Source of the DNA: Paeniglutamicibacter terrestris
Lineage (GTDB): Bacteria; Actinomycetota; Actinomycetes; Actinomycetales; Micrococcaceae
Reading direction: 5' to 3'
DNA length: 64,000 bases
Assembly: GCF_012271785.1 (NCBI RefSeq)
Contig: NZ_JAAWVT010000001.1
Coordinates: 62,001-126,000 of the forward strand
A model generated the notes under the pieces. It saw nothing but the letters and a program-made list of their open reading frames with translations. It did no database searches and was not told the DNA's origin. This document shows positions 8,943 through 17,323 of the stretch, one piece after another. The translations under genes were made by a program, and so were the position numbers. The number at the start of each line of letters is the position of its first letter. Positions within the stretch are counted from its first letter, which is position 1.

Positions 8943-9320
8943 CTATGCAGCGCTTGCTGCAGACGGGGCTGATACCGGCGAAACAGGTGACTGTGCAGAA
9001 ACGGGCGACACCGGCGAAACAGGTGACTGTGCAGAAACGGGCGACACCGGCGAAACTGCTGACTTTGCAGAAACGGGCGACACCGCAGTCTGGGCCGACA
9101 CCGGAGACGTCGCTGATTTCGCAGACACGGCCGACGGTGCAGAAGTTTCCGCCGCGGCGGTCATTTGTCCTGAGGCCGAGGAATTCTGCTGTATTGACTG
9201 CTCTTGGACAACCACCGACTCTTTGACGGGAACAGCTGGCTGGGCGACGGCGGCACCGGCTCCGATGGCAACTACGCCCAGCGCTCCGGTAATGGACCAA
9301 AATGTGCGTGACTTCTTCAT
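8943..9320 (-). CDS. Secreted low-complexity protein with SPVSPVSAQ repeats
   Basis: A 125-residue protein with a clear Sec signal peptide (basic MKKSR, hydrophobic core ITGALGVVAIGAGAAVA, probable cleavage after AVA). The mature part is mostly Ser, Ala, Val, Pro and Gln. Its C-terminal half is built from a 12-residue unit containing SPVSPVSAQ, mirrored in DNA by 36-base repeats. A GAAGGG ribosome binding site 9 bases upstream supports the ATG at 9320. The opposite strand is also open here, but the signal peptide and ribosome binding site favour the minus strand. An extended cell-wall or extracellular spacer is plausible; no family recognised. Confidence 0.7.
   Translation of the reverse strand: MKKSRTFWSITGALGVVAIGAGAAVAQPAVPVKESVVVQEQSIQQNSSASGQMTAAAETSAPSAVSAKSATSPVSAQTAVSPVSAKSAVSPVSPVSAQSPVSPVSPVSAQSPVSPVSAPSAASAA
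8974..9135. repeat. 36-base tandem repeats within the secreted protein gene
   Basis: Two identical 36-base units (8974-9009, 9010-9045), a third with a few changes (9046-9081), an 18-base half unit (9082-9099) and a diverged fourth (9100-9135). The unit is a whole number of codons, so copy number can change without a frameshift. Confidence 0.9.
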
Positions 9321-9426
9321 GGTGTCTAACCCTTCATTCGTGGCGATGTTCTTATGATGTTTCCATCATGGCCAATGAAGATGAGGTGAAAGGGAGAGCC
9401 GAATGAGAAGCTTCTCATCTTTCTCG

Positions 9427-10644
9427 CTAGCTGGCCCGAACCAAGAATTCCTCGGCTAGTTTCAAGCGATCCATGGCTACGTCGTGCCAGTCGGGATTCG
9501 TTTCATCACGGGCGCCTGCCACGAGGGACAAGACCACGCACCCCGCCCGGGCATACAACCCCTGCGCTGCTACGCCACGTGATTCCAGCTCCCGCCCAAA
9601 GAATTGGGCATAGCGCTCCAGGTAATCGTCCACCCGCTTGTATCGCGCGTCCAAGCTGGGCAGCACCGCCAGATGACCGAGGAAGCAGGCCAGATCATCA
9701 ACGAGATAGCCGGGACCTGCTGAGTCGATGTCCAAGAGCCCCGAAATCTGTCCGCTCGTGACAAAGATATTGGCCTCATAAAAGTCCCCATGGCTGGGCA
9801 CTAATTTCCCGCGGTTTGCGGTTTTTAGGACCATGGCCAGTTCTTGGCTCAGGGCACCGATGCGCGCCGCCTGATCGGGCACGGCGGTTTGCGCAGCATG
9901 GCCGTACCAATCCATGCGGTCGGACCAAGCCGGCCGAGCGGGAAATTCCATGAGTGCTTCCGGTAGTGAGTCAAGGAGCTCGATGATGTGTTGCGGGTCT
10001 AACGACAGGTCGGCTGCTGCCATCAGGTCTTCGGCCAGCGGCACCCCGTTAGCCCGATGAAAAGCCACAACGCCCTGCACCGGCGGCCCAGCGGGTCGAG
10101 ATGCCGGGATTCCAGCACGCAGTAGTGTCAGGTGCTTGTCGTAGAGAAGCTGTGCGTCCTTGCGCAGGACCTTGAGAAACAGGTCGTCTCCGTCATCGAA
10201 GTGCGCCAGCAGGACCGCACGGCGCAGCGGGCGGTAGGCCAAGGTCTGCAGCTTCGACAGGGACTGGCCGTTACCCCAGTTCGCTTCGACGAGTTCGGGG
10301 GTAGTGGCCAGCGCCAGACCCGGCAGCAGCGGGTCTGCCGGATGCAACCAGATGATGACGGTTCCCCGTCCGCTGTCCAGTTGTACGGTGCCGGCGGGTA
10401 CGGAGCTGAGGGCTTCTGCGGTAGCCCCAAGATAGAGATTTGTTGAGCCGTTGGTGGCTGTGAAGACCCCCGATACCCCGGCTCCGGGCCGGTGGTGTAG
10501 CTCCGCGAGGGTGACGGTGGCTTCGTCGAGGCCCATGGGACGGACCACGTCGGTCAAGATTTCGGTGAATTCGACGGATTCGAAGAAGTCGATCTGCTCG
10601 CGTTCTGTCCACGAGGTAGCTTCGTGAAGCGCTTGTGAATTCAT
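9427..10644 (-). CDS. Aminoglycoside phosphotransferase (APH) family protein
   Basis: A 405-residue kinase-fold phosphotransferase. The catalytic loop is visible as SHGDFYEANIFV and the metal-binding segment as GLLDIDSAGPGYLVDDLACF, both in the C-terminal half; LYLGATAEAL and the LAHFDDGDDLFLKVLR lysine belong to the N-lobe. The family includes antibiotic kinases, choline/homoserine kinases and many metabolic enzymes, so resistance should not be assumed. It is transcribed alone on the minus strand. Confidence 0.75.
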   Translation of the reverse strand: MNSQALHEATSWTEREQIDFFESVEFTEILTDVVRPMGLDEATVTLAELHHRPGAGVSGVFTATNGSTNLYLGATAEALSSVPAGTVQLDSGRGTVIIWLHPADPLLPGLALATTPELVEANWGNGQSLSKLQTLAYRPLRRAVLLAHFDDGDDLFLKVLRKDAQLLYDKHLTLLRAGIPASRPAGPPVQGVVAFHRANGVPLAEDLMAAADLSLDPQHIIELLDSLPEALMEFPARPAWSDRMDWYGHAAQTAVPDQAARIGALSQELAMVLKTANRGKLVPSHGDFYEANIFVTSGQISGLLDIDSAGPGYLVDDLACFLGHLAVLPSLDARYKRVDDYLERYAQFFGRELESRGVAAQGLYARAGCVVLSLVAGARDETNPDWHDVAMDRLKLAEEFLVRAS

Positions 10645-10784
10645 TAACCCTCGTTCCTGGTGCCAACGGTCGGTTCGCTCGGTTCGCGGACCGTGTGCAT
10701 TCGTGTTCTCTGTCGTTACCCTCTCACATCCGACACACCCGCGGACACGGCGAGCAGTGTGGGCGCGTCACGATGGCTGATGGG

Positions 10785-10843
10785 AACAACAAAGGCTGGC
10801 CGCGCGCACTCCAGAGGGGTGCTGGCGGCCAGCCACTGTTGTT
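10785..10843 (-). terminator. Hairpin between paaZ and the phosphotransferase gene
   Basis: Arms at 10785-10803 and 10825-10843 pair over 17 of 19 positions (core GGCTGGCCGC). Reading on the minus strand, the stem ends in a T-rich stretch (TTTGTTGTT). It lies just past the paaZ stop and probably ends its transcript. Confidence 0.7.
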
Positions 10844-10870
10844 GTCCGGCGAGGTGAGGCAGCCAGGTGC

Positions 10871-12997
10871 CTAGGCCCAGTTGGCGTAGGTGGTGTTTTC
10901 CTTTTCCACGAGAGTCAACACATCATAGGTAGCCACGATCTCGCCGTCTTGGTTGTTGATCACGGCATCCCAGGCAACCTCTCCGTATTCGTCGGTGACG
11001 CGCGGGGTGATCTTCTTGGCCGTTAGCGTGACTCGGATGGAGTCGCCATCCGGCACCGGGGTGATGAAGCGCAGGTTCTCCAGGCCGTAGTTGGCCAGCA
11101 CGGGTCCCGGTGCTGGCTGGACAAAGAGTCCCGCCGCCCACGAGACCAAGAGGTATCCGTGCGCCACGATGCCCGGGAAGAACGGGTTGGCTTCAGCGGC
11201 GGCACGGTCGGTATGCGCGTAAAAAGTGTCTCCGGTTTCGTTGGCAAATGCGGTGATTTCTTCGAGGCTGACCACACGCAGCGGCGAGGCGAAGGCATCT
11301 CCGATCCGTAGTTCGGCCAACGACTTACGGAAGGGGTGAATGGCCCCTTCCACGGCGCCAAACGCAGCATCCCCAGCGATCACGCGGTCGGCACCGGTGT
11401 GCCAGATACCGGTGACGGCGGTAAGCATGTTGGGCGAGCCTTGGATGGCGGTGCGCTGCATGTGGTGCTTGACCGAGCGGATGCCGCCGAGTTCCTCGCC
11501 GCCGCCGGCGCGACCCGGTCCACCATGAACCAGATGCGGAACCGGGGAGCCATGGCCGGTGGAGCTGCGCGCGGTTTCACGGTTAAGCATGTGGACACGG
11601 CCGTGGTGCGAGGCAATGCCGGTGGTGAGGACGCGCGCAGTATCGGGATCATTGGTGCACACGGTGGCCACTAGCGATCCCGAGCCCTTGGCGGCCAAGC
11701 GGATGGCGTCCTCGAGGTCCGAATAACCAATGACAGAGGACACCGGTCCGAATGCTTCGAGGCTGTGTACCGCTTCGTTTTCGACGTCGTCCCAGGTCAA
11801 CAGCAGTGGAGACATGAACGCTCCCGCATCAACCGTTTTTTCCTCGCCGTGCGTGGTGCGGACCACCGGGGCGTCGAGTGTGCCGTAGGCGATTTCGCCG
11901 CCTGCTGCGATCATGGCTTCGACTGCGGCTCGCACGTCTCGCAACTGCTCCAATGATGCCAAGGCGCCCATGGTGACGCCTTCGGCGCGCGGATCACCAA
12001 TGACTACGCGCTCGTTGAGGCGATCGCCCACCGCCTTGACCACATCGTCAACCAGCGCAGCTGGCACAATGTTGCGGCGGATGGCCGTGCACTTCTGACC
12101 GGCCTTGGAGGTCATCTCCGTGGTGACGGCCTTAACGAAAGCGTCGAATTCCGGGGTGCCCAGCACCGCGTCGGGACCCAAGATAGCGGCATTAAGCGAG
12201 TCCGTTTCGGCGGTGAAGCGCACTCCCCCATTAATGACGTTGGTGTGGGATTTTAATGCGGAGGCGGTGGAGGCGGAACCGGTGAACGAGAGCATGTCGC
12301 GGTAGTCCAGCACGTCAAGCAGGGTGCGGGCGGATCCGGAGATTAGTTGGAGCGAGCCCTCGGGCAGGATTCCTGACTCAACGATCAGGCGCACGGCGGC
12401 CTCGGCGACATAGCCGGTGGGTGTGGCTGGCTTGGCAATGGTCGGCACTCCGGCGATAAAGGCGGGTGCGAACTTCTCGAGCATGCCCCAGACCGGGAAG
12501 TTGAATGCATTAATTTGGGCCGCGACCCCGGGGATGCGGGTGTAGATGTGTTCGCCGGCGAAGGATCCGTCGCGGGAGAGCACCTCCATGGGCCCGTCGA
12601 GGATGACGTTGGAGTTTGGCAGTTCGCGTCGCCCCTTGGAGGAGAAGGTGAACAGCACGCCGATGCCGCCGTCGATGTCGACCATCGAGTCAAATTTGGT
12701 GGCGCCGGTTTGGTAGGAGAGTATATAGAGCTCTTCGCGGCGTTCGTTGAGGAACTGCGCCAACTCCTTGAGCTTTAGTGCTCGTTCGTGCAGGCTGAGT
12801 TTGCCCAGTTCGCGCTGGCCGACGGTGCGACCATAGTCAACAACTGCCGCCAAATCAAGCCCGTCGCTGTTGACCGTGACCAGTTCCGATCCGGTGTTGG
12901 CGTCAAGTACAGCGGTGCCGCCGGTGATCTCGGCGGGGGTCCACCACGAGTTTTGGATGAAGCTGGGAACCAGTGGAGCCATGGGAGTTGTCGTCAT
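10871..12997 (-). CDS. paaZ: Bifunctional PaaZ: semialdehyde dehydrogenase fused to oxepin-CoA hydrolase
   Basis: A 708-residue two-domain enzyme that opens the oxepin-CoA ring of phenylacetate catabolism and oxidises the resulting semialdehyde. The N-terminal aldehyde dehydrogenase domain (about residues 1-510) has the catalytic Cys303 in GQKCTAIRR and the PAF-type FNFPVWGMLEKFAPA segment. The C-terminal MaoC-like hot-dog hydratase domain contains ETGDTFYAHTD and FFPGIVAHGYLLVSWAAGL. The ATG at 12997 has AGGAAGG 9 bases upstream; an in-frame TTG at 13036 does not. A palindromic operator overlaps the presumed transcription start. paaI diverges from the same 113-bp intergenic region. Confidence 0.93.
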   Translation of the reverse strand: MTTTPMAPLVPSFIQNSWWTPAEITGGTAVLDANTGSELVTVNSDGLDLAAVVDYGRTVGQRELGKLSLHERALKLKELAQFLNERREELYILSYQTGATKFDSMVDIDGGIGVLFTFSSKGRRELPNSNVILDGPMEVLSRDGSFAGEHIYTRIPGVAAQINAFNFPVWGMLEKFAPAFIAGVPTIAKPATPTGYVAEAAVRLIVESGILPEGSLQLISGSARTLLDVLDYRDMLSFTGSASTASALKSHTNVINGGVRFTAETDSLNAAILGPDAVLGTPEFDAFVKAVTTEMTSKAGQKCTAIRRNIVPAALVDDVVKAVGDRLNERVVIGDPRAEGVTMGALASLEQLRDVRAAVEAMIAAGGEIAYGTLDAPVVRTTHGEEKTVDAGAFMSPLLLTWDDVENEAVHSLEAFGPVSSVIGYSDLEDAIRLAAKGSGSLVATVCTNDPDTARVLTTGIASHHGRVHMLNRETARSSTGHGSPVPHLVHGGPGRAGGGEELGGIRSVKHHMQRTAIQGSPNMLTAVTGIWHTGADRVIAGDAAFGAVEGAIHPFRKSLAELRIGDAFASPLRVVSLEEITAFANETGDTFYAHTDRAAAEANPFFPGIVAHGYLLVSWAAGLFVQPAPGPVLANYGLENLRFITPVPDGDSIRVTLTAKKITPRVTDEYGEVAWDAVINNQDGEIVATYDVLTLVEKENTTYANWA

Positions 12998-13011
12998 CGA
13001 CGAAATCCTTC

Positions 13012-13027
13012 CTGAACGATCGGTCAG
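13012..13027. promoter_or_regulatory. Palindromic operator between paaZ and paaI, probable PaaR site
   Basis: CTGAACGATCGGTCAG is a 16-base near-palindrome centred on CGATCG. On the paaZ side it sits directly after a TAATAC -10-like element, so bound repressor would block initiation. The core matches the sites at 1399-1414 and 28489-28504 and resembles CCGNNCG-type operators known for actinobacterial PaaR. Factor assignment is inference. Confidence 0.65.
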
Positions 13028-13110
13028 TATTAGCAACCACAGTACAGTATGAGTTGAAACACCACGAGCCTCGGGCTTGATCCAGCCCTAACATTCAGGA
13101 GAAGTACAGC

Positions 13111-13551
13111 ATGAACGCAGTGCAACCAACCGCACCTACCGCAGCATCCTCCATTGATGGGGTCTGGCAAATTGCCCTAGGTGAATTGGATATCAAGATG
13201 GGCATCAAGATCATCGAGGAATCGGTTGAGCGTGTGATCGCCACGATGCCGGTGGAGGGAAATCGCCAATCCTTCGGACTGCTGCACGGAGGCGCATCGT
13301 TGGCAGTAGGTGAAGCCGTGGGTTCCTGGGCTGCGGTGAAACACGCTTCAACGATGGGGAAATCGGCGGTGGGCGTTGATGTGTCGGCAACTCATCACAA
13401 GAGTGCCCGCAGCGGTCTGATCACCATTACGGCGACACCCATCAGCCTGGGTCGGCGCATGGCCAGTCATGAGGTCATCATCGAGAACGAGGCAGGCGAG
13501 CGTTTGTGCACCCTGCGGATCACGAACCTGATCATCGACATCAAGAAGTAG
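13111..13551 (+). CDS. paaI: PaaI-type hot-dog thioesterase
   Basis: A 146-residue acyl-CoA thioesterase of the PaaI family. Such enzymes hydrolyse ring-hydroxylated phenylacetyl-CoA or stalled pathway thioesters to recycle CoA. The diagnostic motif is RQSFGLLHGGASLAVGEAVG, followed by the typical GVDVSATHHKSARSG strand. AGGAG lies 9 bases before the ATG. It diverges from paaZ across the shared operator, which argues for the phenylacetate role over the similar menaquinone-pathway thioesterase. Confidence 0.85.
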   Translation: MNAVQPTAPTAASSIDGVWQIALGELDIKMGIKIIEESVERVIATMPVEGNRQSFGLLHGGASLAVGEAVGSWAAVKHASTMGKSAVGVDVSATHHKSARSGLITITATPISLGRRMASHEVIIENEAGERLCTLRITNLIIDIKK

Positions 13552-13603
13552 TTCAAATTCCGAATCCATCAACTTGATCATGTGATTGACAAAATTCAAT
13601 GAC

Positions 13604-13628
13604 TTGTGGTGTTCTAGGAACACCACAA
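13604..13628. promoter_or_regulatory. Perfect 11-bp-arm palindrome before the RIO kinase
   Basis: TTGTGGTGTTC and GAACACCACAA flank a 3-base centre. A TTGACA box lies 13 bp upstream (13586-13591), so the palindrome would cover the -10/+1 region. The 3-base centre and lack of a T tract fit a protein-binding site better than a terminator for paaI, although the latter is possible. Confidence 0.45.
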
Positions 13629-13654
13629 TAAGCAACTATCCAAGGAGGAACCCG

Positions 13655-13756
13655 ATGAGTGTCCTAACGATGACCCCGGTACTTACTCTTCTTTCCTCCA
13701 GGAGTTGCTCAAGCAATGCAGAAAAACCGAAACACCTTCTCTCCAGAAACCTTTGA
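13655..13756 (+). CDS. Short upstream reading frame overlapping the RIO kinase start
   Basis: A 33-codon frame (MSVLTMTPVLTLLSS...) with the strongest ribosome binding site in the area (AAGGAGGA at 13642-13649, 5-6 bases from the ATG). It runs 41 bp into the kinase gene in another frame. It may act as a translational-coupling or leader frame. No homologue is recognised, and whether it is translated is unknown. Confidence 0.4.
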   Translation: MSVLTMTPVLTLLSSRSCSSNAEKPKHLLSRNL

Positions 13757-14603
13757 ACCTCGTTCACCCGGCAACCGAACTAAACGTTCGGATCGTGCGG
13801 ACGACTGGAATTACCTTGATGATCAGCTGTCCGAAGACCAACGCTGGTCGACGTGGCCGGCAACGGAAAAACTCATGCGTGGCCCCGCGCCCTATCCGGA
13901 ATTTGTCATCGAAGACGCCGGCGCCATCGATACCGAACTCGGCATTCTCAAAACGGGCAAGGAAGCAGACGTCTTTCTGATAGAGCGAGCTACACCCGAG
14001 TACGGAACGCTACTGGCAGCCAAACGTTACCGTGGCCTCGAGGAACGAACCTTCACCAGATCCTCTACCTACACCGAGGGCAGGAGCGTGAAGCGCTCGC
14101 GTGATGCCCGCGCCCTGAAAAATGGCAGCACCTACGGTCGACTGGTGGAGGCATCACGATGGGCCGATTCCGAGTGGCGATTCCTGCGAATGTGCTTCGA
14201 AGCAGGAGCTCCTGTTCCCTATCCGGTGCAAATCATGGGCACCGAGATCCTGATGGAATTTGTCGAGGACCCAGAATTCCCCGGGGCGGCAGCACCGCGG
14301 TTGCAAAACACCCATCCCGACCCACAACGTCTGCAACGATACTGGGACCAAATCGTCGCGGCCATGTTGGTTTTTGCCCGGCTCGGCTTTGCGCATGGCG
14401 ACCTTTCGCCATACAACATCTTGGCCGCCGGTGACCGGATCGTGGTCATAGATCTTCCACAATGTGTTGATCTAGCGGGTAACGATCGAGGCACCGAGTT
14501 ACTTGACCGTGACTGTCAGAATATCTGCACGTGGTTCCAGTCCCGCGGCCTAAAAGTGGACAGTGACGAGCTGCTGGCGGAGTTACTGGCGGAGGCTTGG
14601 TGA
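13716..14603 (+). CDS. RIO-type serine protein kinase
   Basis: A 295-residue RIO-family atypical kinase. Key motifs are the flexible loop GILKTGKEADVFLIER with ATP-binding Lys in LLAAKRYRG, the catalytic loop FAHGDLSPYNIL and the metal-binding VIDLPQ. RIO kinases are linked to ribosome maturation in archaea and eukaryotes; the bacterial substrates are poorly known. The ATG at 13716 has AGGAG about 11 bases upstream, but a short frame with a stronger site overlaps it. The N-terminal 60 residues are polar and probably unstructured. Confidence 0.87.
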   Translation: MQKNRNTFSPETFEPRSPGNRTKRSDRADDWNYLDDQLSEDQRWSTWPATEKLMRGPAPYPEFVIEDAGAIDTELGILKTGKEADVFLIERATPEYGTLLAAKRYRGLEERTFTRSSTYTEGRSVKRSRDARALKNGSTYGRLVEASRWADSEWRFLRMCFEAGAPVPYPVQIMGTEILMEFVEDPEFPGAAAPRLQNTHPDPQRLQRYWDQIVAAMLVFARLGFAHGDLSPYNILAAGDRIVVIDLPQCVDLAGNDRGTELLDRDCQNICTWFQSRGLKVDSDELLAELLAEAW

Positions 14604-14827
14604 GGTAGTCGAGTCGTGCCGCCGAACGGACAGCTTTAAGCCACCTTTGACAGCTCAACCGTGCTGGTATCGGTGTCAGTGGAGGACTATGGTTGTGCCA
14701 CCATTCTGCTTGGGCCGCCCATACGGAACTTTCCACTCGCACCCAGCTGTTGAGGCAGCGGCCACGTGGCCCCGATCGGCCTTCACTCAGTAAGCACCTT
14801 GAGCAATTTCCAGAAAGGACTTTTACC

Positions 14828-15256
14828 TTGCGTACCGCATACAAGGTTGTTGCTCACATCATTGCCGCATTTGTTGTGGTCCAGGCCGCGTTAATCGCCT
14901 GGGGCACGTTTGACGTTATTGGAATGATTACCGCCGGAAATGTTCCGGACGGCCCACCGCTGGCCGGAATCATGCATGGCATGGTAGGGATGTACGTAGT
15001 CCCGGTGTTGGCGCTAGTCTTGTTGGTCATCGCACTTTTGGCCCACGCCGGTCTGAAGTGGTCCTTGTGGCTACTGCTCGCCGTCGCGCTGCAAATTTCT
15101 TTGGCTTTCATGGCATTCGAGGTCGCTTGGGTGGGGATCCTGCATGGCTTGAACGCCTTTGCCGTGATTGCCTTGGCCGAGGTTGGCGCACGGGCCGTGG
15201 CACATGCCCCGGTACATGTGCCTCATGCTCGGAAGATCATGCGACCGGCCGTGTAG
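14828..15256 (+). CDS. Four-helix membrane protein, DUF6220-like
   Basis: A 142-residue integral membrane protein. Four hydrophobic helices are separated by short loops: VVAHIIAAFVVVQAALIAWG, GMYVVPVLALVLLVIALLAH, WSLWLLLAVALQISLAFMAF and ILHGLNAFAVIALAEVGARA. His residues sit near helix ends (HGMVG, LHGLNA). The TTG at 14828 is chosen for its AGAAAGGA ribosome binding site 7 bases upstream. The pattern resembles DUF6220-type proteins; function unknown. Its last 20 bp overlap the convergent ABC-F gene. Confidence 0.65.
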   Translation: MRTAYKVVAHIIAAFVVVQAALIAWGTFDVIGMITAGNVPDGPPLAGIMHGMVGMYVVPVLALVLLVIALLAHAGLKWSLWLLLAVALQISLAFMAFEVAWVGILHGLNAFAVIALAEVGARAVAHAPVHVPHARKIMRPAV

Positions 15257-16901
15257 TGCCTCGTTGCATTTCCCATTCACGATCCGTGGCCAGCGCGGCG
15301 AGGAATTCCTCGTCGTGGCTGGCCACCACCATGGCACCGGCAAATGATTCCAACGCCGAGAGCAGCTGCTCAATGGTGATCATGTCAAGATTGTTGGTCG
15401 GCTCATCGAGTATCAGCAACTGCGGGGCAGGCTCGGCCAGCAGAATCATCGCCAGCGCCACCCGGAACCGCTCCCCGCCCGACAGCTGAGCTACCGGTTC
15501 ATCAACGCGCGCTCCCCGAAAATGGAACGCTGCTAACTTATCCCGCAAGAACCGCGGCTCCACACCTGGCGCGGAAAGCCGGAGGTTTTCCAACATACTC
15601 ATTCCGTCATGGAGCCCCACCCAGTCCTCCCCTCCCCCGGCAGCAAGTCGCTGACGCAGGAATCCGACCGGCACCCGCGATCGCGTCTGGAGCTGATTCA
15701 GCAACGTCGACTTTCCCACGCCGTTTCCACCCACCAGGGTTATGCGTTCTGGTCCCCTGATGCCCAGCATCGAGTCCTCGTCCAGAGGCTCGCCGTCTTC
15801 GAGCACGATGCCGCGACTGATCACAGCGACCGGCAGCTCAACCACGCTGCGCCCGGCGGGAACGCGGGTGTGCGGCAGTTCGATTCCGATGCGCAATTCC
15901 ACGGGTAACCCATTACGGGCCTCTTCGAATTCCGTGCGGGCTTCTGACTCATGAGACTTCATGATGCCGCGGTTCTTCGCCGCGGAAACTTCTGCCTTAT
16001 TGCGCAACGAGTTGGCCAGGATCTTTGGCATGGATTCCGCTGCTTTCTGCCCTTGTTTGGAACGCCGAGCGATTTTGGTTTCGGCCTCGCGGCTCTGCCG
16101 TGTCTCGAGCGCCAACTTGCGGCGCGCATCGCTGAGCCTTCTGGCGGCACCTTCGCGTTCGTGACCCAGGGATTCCTCCCTGGAATCCCAATCGCCGAAG
16201 CGCACCAGATCCATCCTCTCGGCACGCTGGGCGCGCACGTTGACCGGGCGCAGCTCGATGAGGGAATCGAGCATCTTCAGCAGTGTCTTATCGTGGGTGG
16301 AAACCAGCATGGTTCCCGAGAAGCGTTCAATCATCTCGTAGAGTCGGTGGCGGGCGGAACGATCAAGGTTATTCGTCGGCTCATCAAGTAAGGCGATTCC
16401 ACCGCCGCGGATTTCCATGCCGGCCAGCGCCACTGCCATGGTCTCCCCGCCGGACAGGGTACCGACGGTGCGCCGCAGGAATTCGGGTGTCACCTCCGCA
16501 TTCAGGTAGCCGTTTAGCAGTGCGGCTGACCGCTCCTCGAGGTCCCAGTCATCACCAACCAGATCCATATCCTGGGTCAGGTCCTCGGTCCTGTTGTCCA
16601 GAATTCGGTGCAGCGCCGCCAGGGTGTCAGCGATGCCCATCAGGCTTGCCACGCGTCGGCTGGTGTCCAGGACAACGTCCTGCGCCAGGTAGGACGGGCG
16701 CGCGTGAGTATGGACTGTGCCTCGTGTGGGCTCGAGTTCTCCGGCGATCAGCCGAAGCAGCGTGGATTTGCCCGATCCGTTGGGCCCGATCAGGCCCGTG
16801 GTGCCACGGGAGAATGTCGTTGAGACGTCATCAAAGACGGTTCCGCCATCGGGCCATGAAAAGCCTAGGCGGTCAATAATGATGGGGTTTGGGTGTTGCA
16901 T
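15237..16901 (-). CDS. ABC-F family ATPase (ribosome-acting, possible antibiotic-protection type)
   Basis: A 554-residue soluble protein with two ABC ATPase domains and no membrane segment. Domain 1 has GPNGSGKST, LSGGE and LLDEPTNNLD; domain 2 has GGNGVGKST, LSGGERFR and LILDEPTNNLD. They are joined by a long, highly charged linker of about 100 residues, as in ABC-F factors that enter the ribosomal E site. The long linker and an upstream reading frame with hairpins suggest an inducible resistance-type member, but this is inference. ATG at 16901 is preferred over ATG at 16913; neither has a strong ribosome binding site, and a hairpin abuts both. Confidence 0.85.
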   Translation of the reverse strand: MQHPNPIIIDRLGFSWPDGGTVFDDVSTTFSRGTTGLIGPNGSGKSTLLRLIAGELEPTRGTVHTHARPSYLAQDVVLDTSRRVASLMGIADTLAALHRILDNRTEDLTQDMDLVGDDWDLEERSAALLNGYLNAEVTPEFLRRTVGTLSGGETMAVALAGMEIRGGGIALLDEPTNNLDRSARHRLYEMIERFSGTMLVSTHDKTLLKMLDSLIELRPVNVRAQRAERMDLVRFGDWDSREESLGHEREGAARRLSDARRKLALETRQSREAETKIARRSKQGQKAAESMPKILANSLRNKAEVSAAKNRGIMKSHESEARTEFEEARNGLPVELRIGIELPHTRVPAGRSVVELPVAVISRGIVLEDGEPLDEDSMLGIRGPERITLVGGNGVGKSTLLNQLQTRSRVPVGFLRQRLAAGGGEDWVGLHDGMSMLENLRLSAPGVEPRFLRDKLAAFHFRGARVDEPVAQLSGGERFRVALAMILLAEPAPQLLILDEPTNNLDMITIEQLLSALESFAGAMVVASHDEEFLAALATDREWEMQRGTTRPVA

Positions 16902-16980
16902 GGTGGTTCTCATTTCGGCGAAGGATGCGCCGAAACATGACCACAACCTCAAGCTGCCCCGCGTTCGGGGTGGAGATCAT
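16873..16980 (-). CDS. 35-codon upstream reading frame overlapping the ABC-F start
   Basis: An ATG at 16980 with AAGGAAA 4-5 bases upstream opens a 35-residue frame (MISTPNAGQLEVVVMFRRIL...) ending at TGA 16873-16875, 29 bases inside the ABC-F gene in a different frame. Two short hairpins lie within it. The layout is that of a leader peptide controlling translation of the downstream gene; translation is not proven. Confidence 0.5.
   Translation of the reverse strand: MISTPNAGQLEVVVMFRRILRRNENHHATPKPHHY
16914..16934 (-). promoter_or_regulatory. Hairpin abutting the ABC-F start codons
   Basis: TTCGGCG and CGCCGAA form a 7-bp stem with loop CATCCTT (minus-strand sense), ending one base before the ATG at 16913. 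The CCTT loop could pair with the AAGG of the upstream frame's ribosome binding site. A second stem (CCCCG/CGGGG, 16957-16970) lies 22 bases further upstream inside the same frame. Confidence 0.5.
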
Positions 16981-17323
16981 GGTGTTTCCTTGGCGCGATT
17001 AGGCGAAGGCGAGAACTAGCAACACGTCGTGGTCCTGACGAAAGACAATGGGACCCCTCAATCCTGCGGCCGAGAGACCACGACTGTCAAATGTCCGGCC
17101 TGCACAGCCAGGGAATCCACCTAGGTTATCGACCGGCGACCAGCCTCGATTCCTGCTCAGCGCTCGGGCTCGGGCTCGAGCTCGAGATTAGTAAACCGAT
17201 CCCCCGCATCCCAGTGCAGGGGAATGCTCGGTGGGCGTAGCTGGATCCTGCTCAATCCGAAACTGCTCGGATTGTTATCTCAGAGACTCACCAAGGTCAT
17301 CTTTTATTGCCTAGGCTCAGGTC
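16981..17323. other. Intergenic region between ABC-F leader and lipoprotein gene
   Basis: About 340 bp between divergent transcripts. No gene is supported. A local low-complexity stretch of repeated GGGCTC with tandem CTCGAG (around 17163-17186) is the only visible feature. Promoters for both flanking units should lie here. Confidence 0.4.

Noticed and set aside
8974-9135. 36-base repeats as a CRISPR array
   Set aside because: Units are directly adjacent with no spacers and lie within a coding sequence in phase with its codons.
8920-9357. Plus-strand protein with DTGETGDCAE-type repeats
   Set aside because: It is antisense to a frame that has a signal peptide and a ribosome binding site; it is open only because the repeat lacks stops in several frames.
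17163-17186. GGGCTC / CTCGAG repeats as a regulatory site
   Set aside because: Short low-complexity stretch with no positional relation to a promoter or start.
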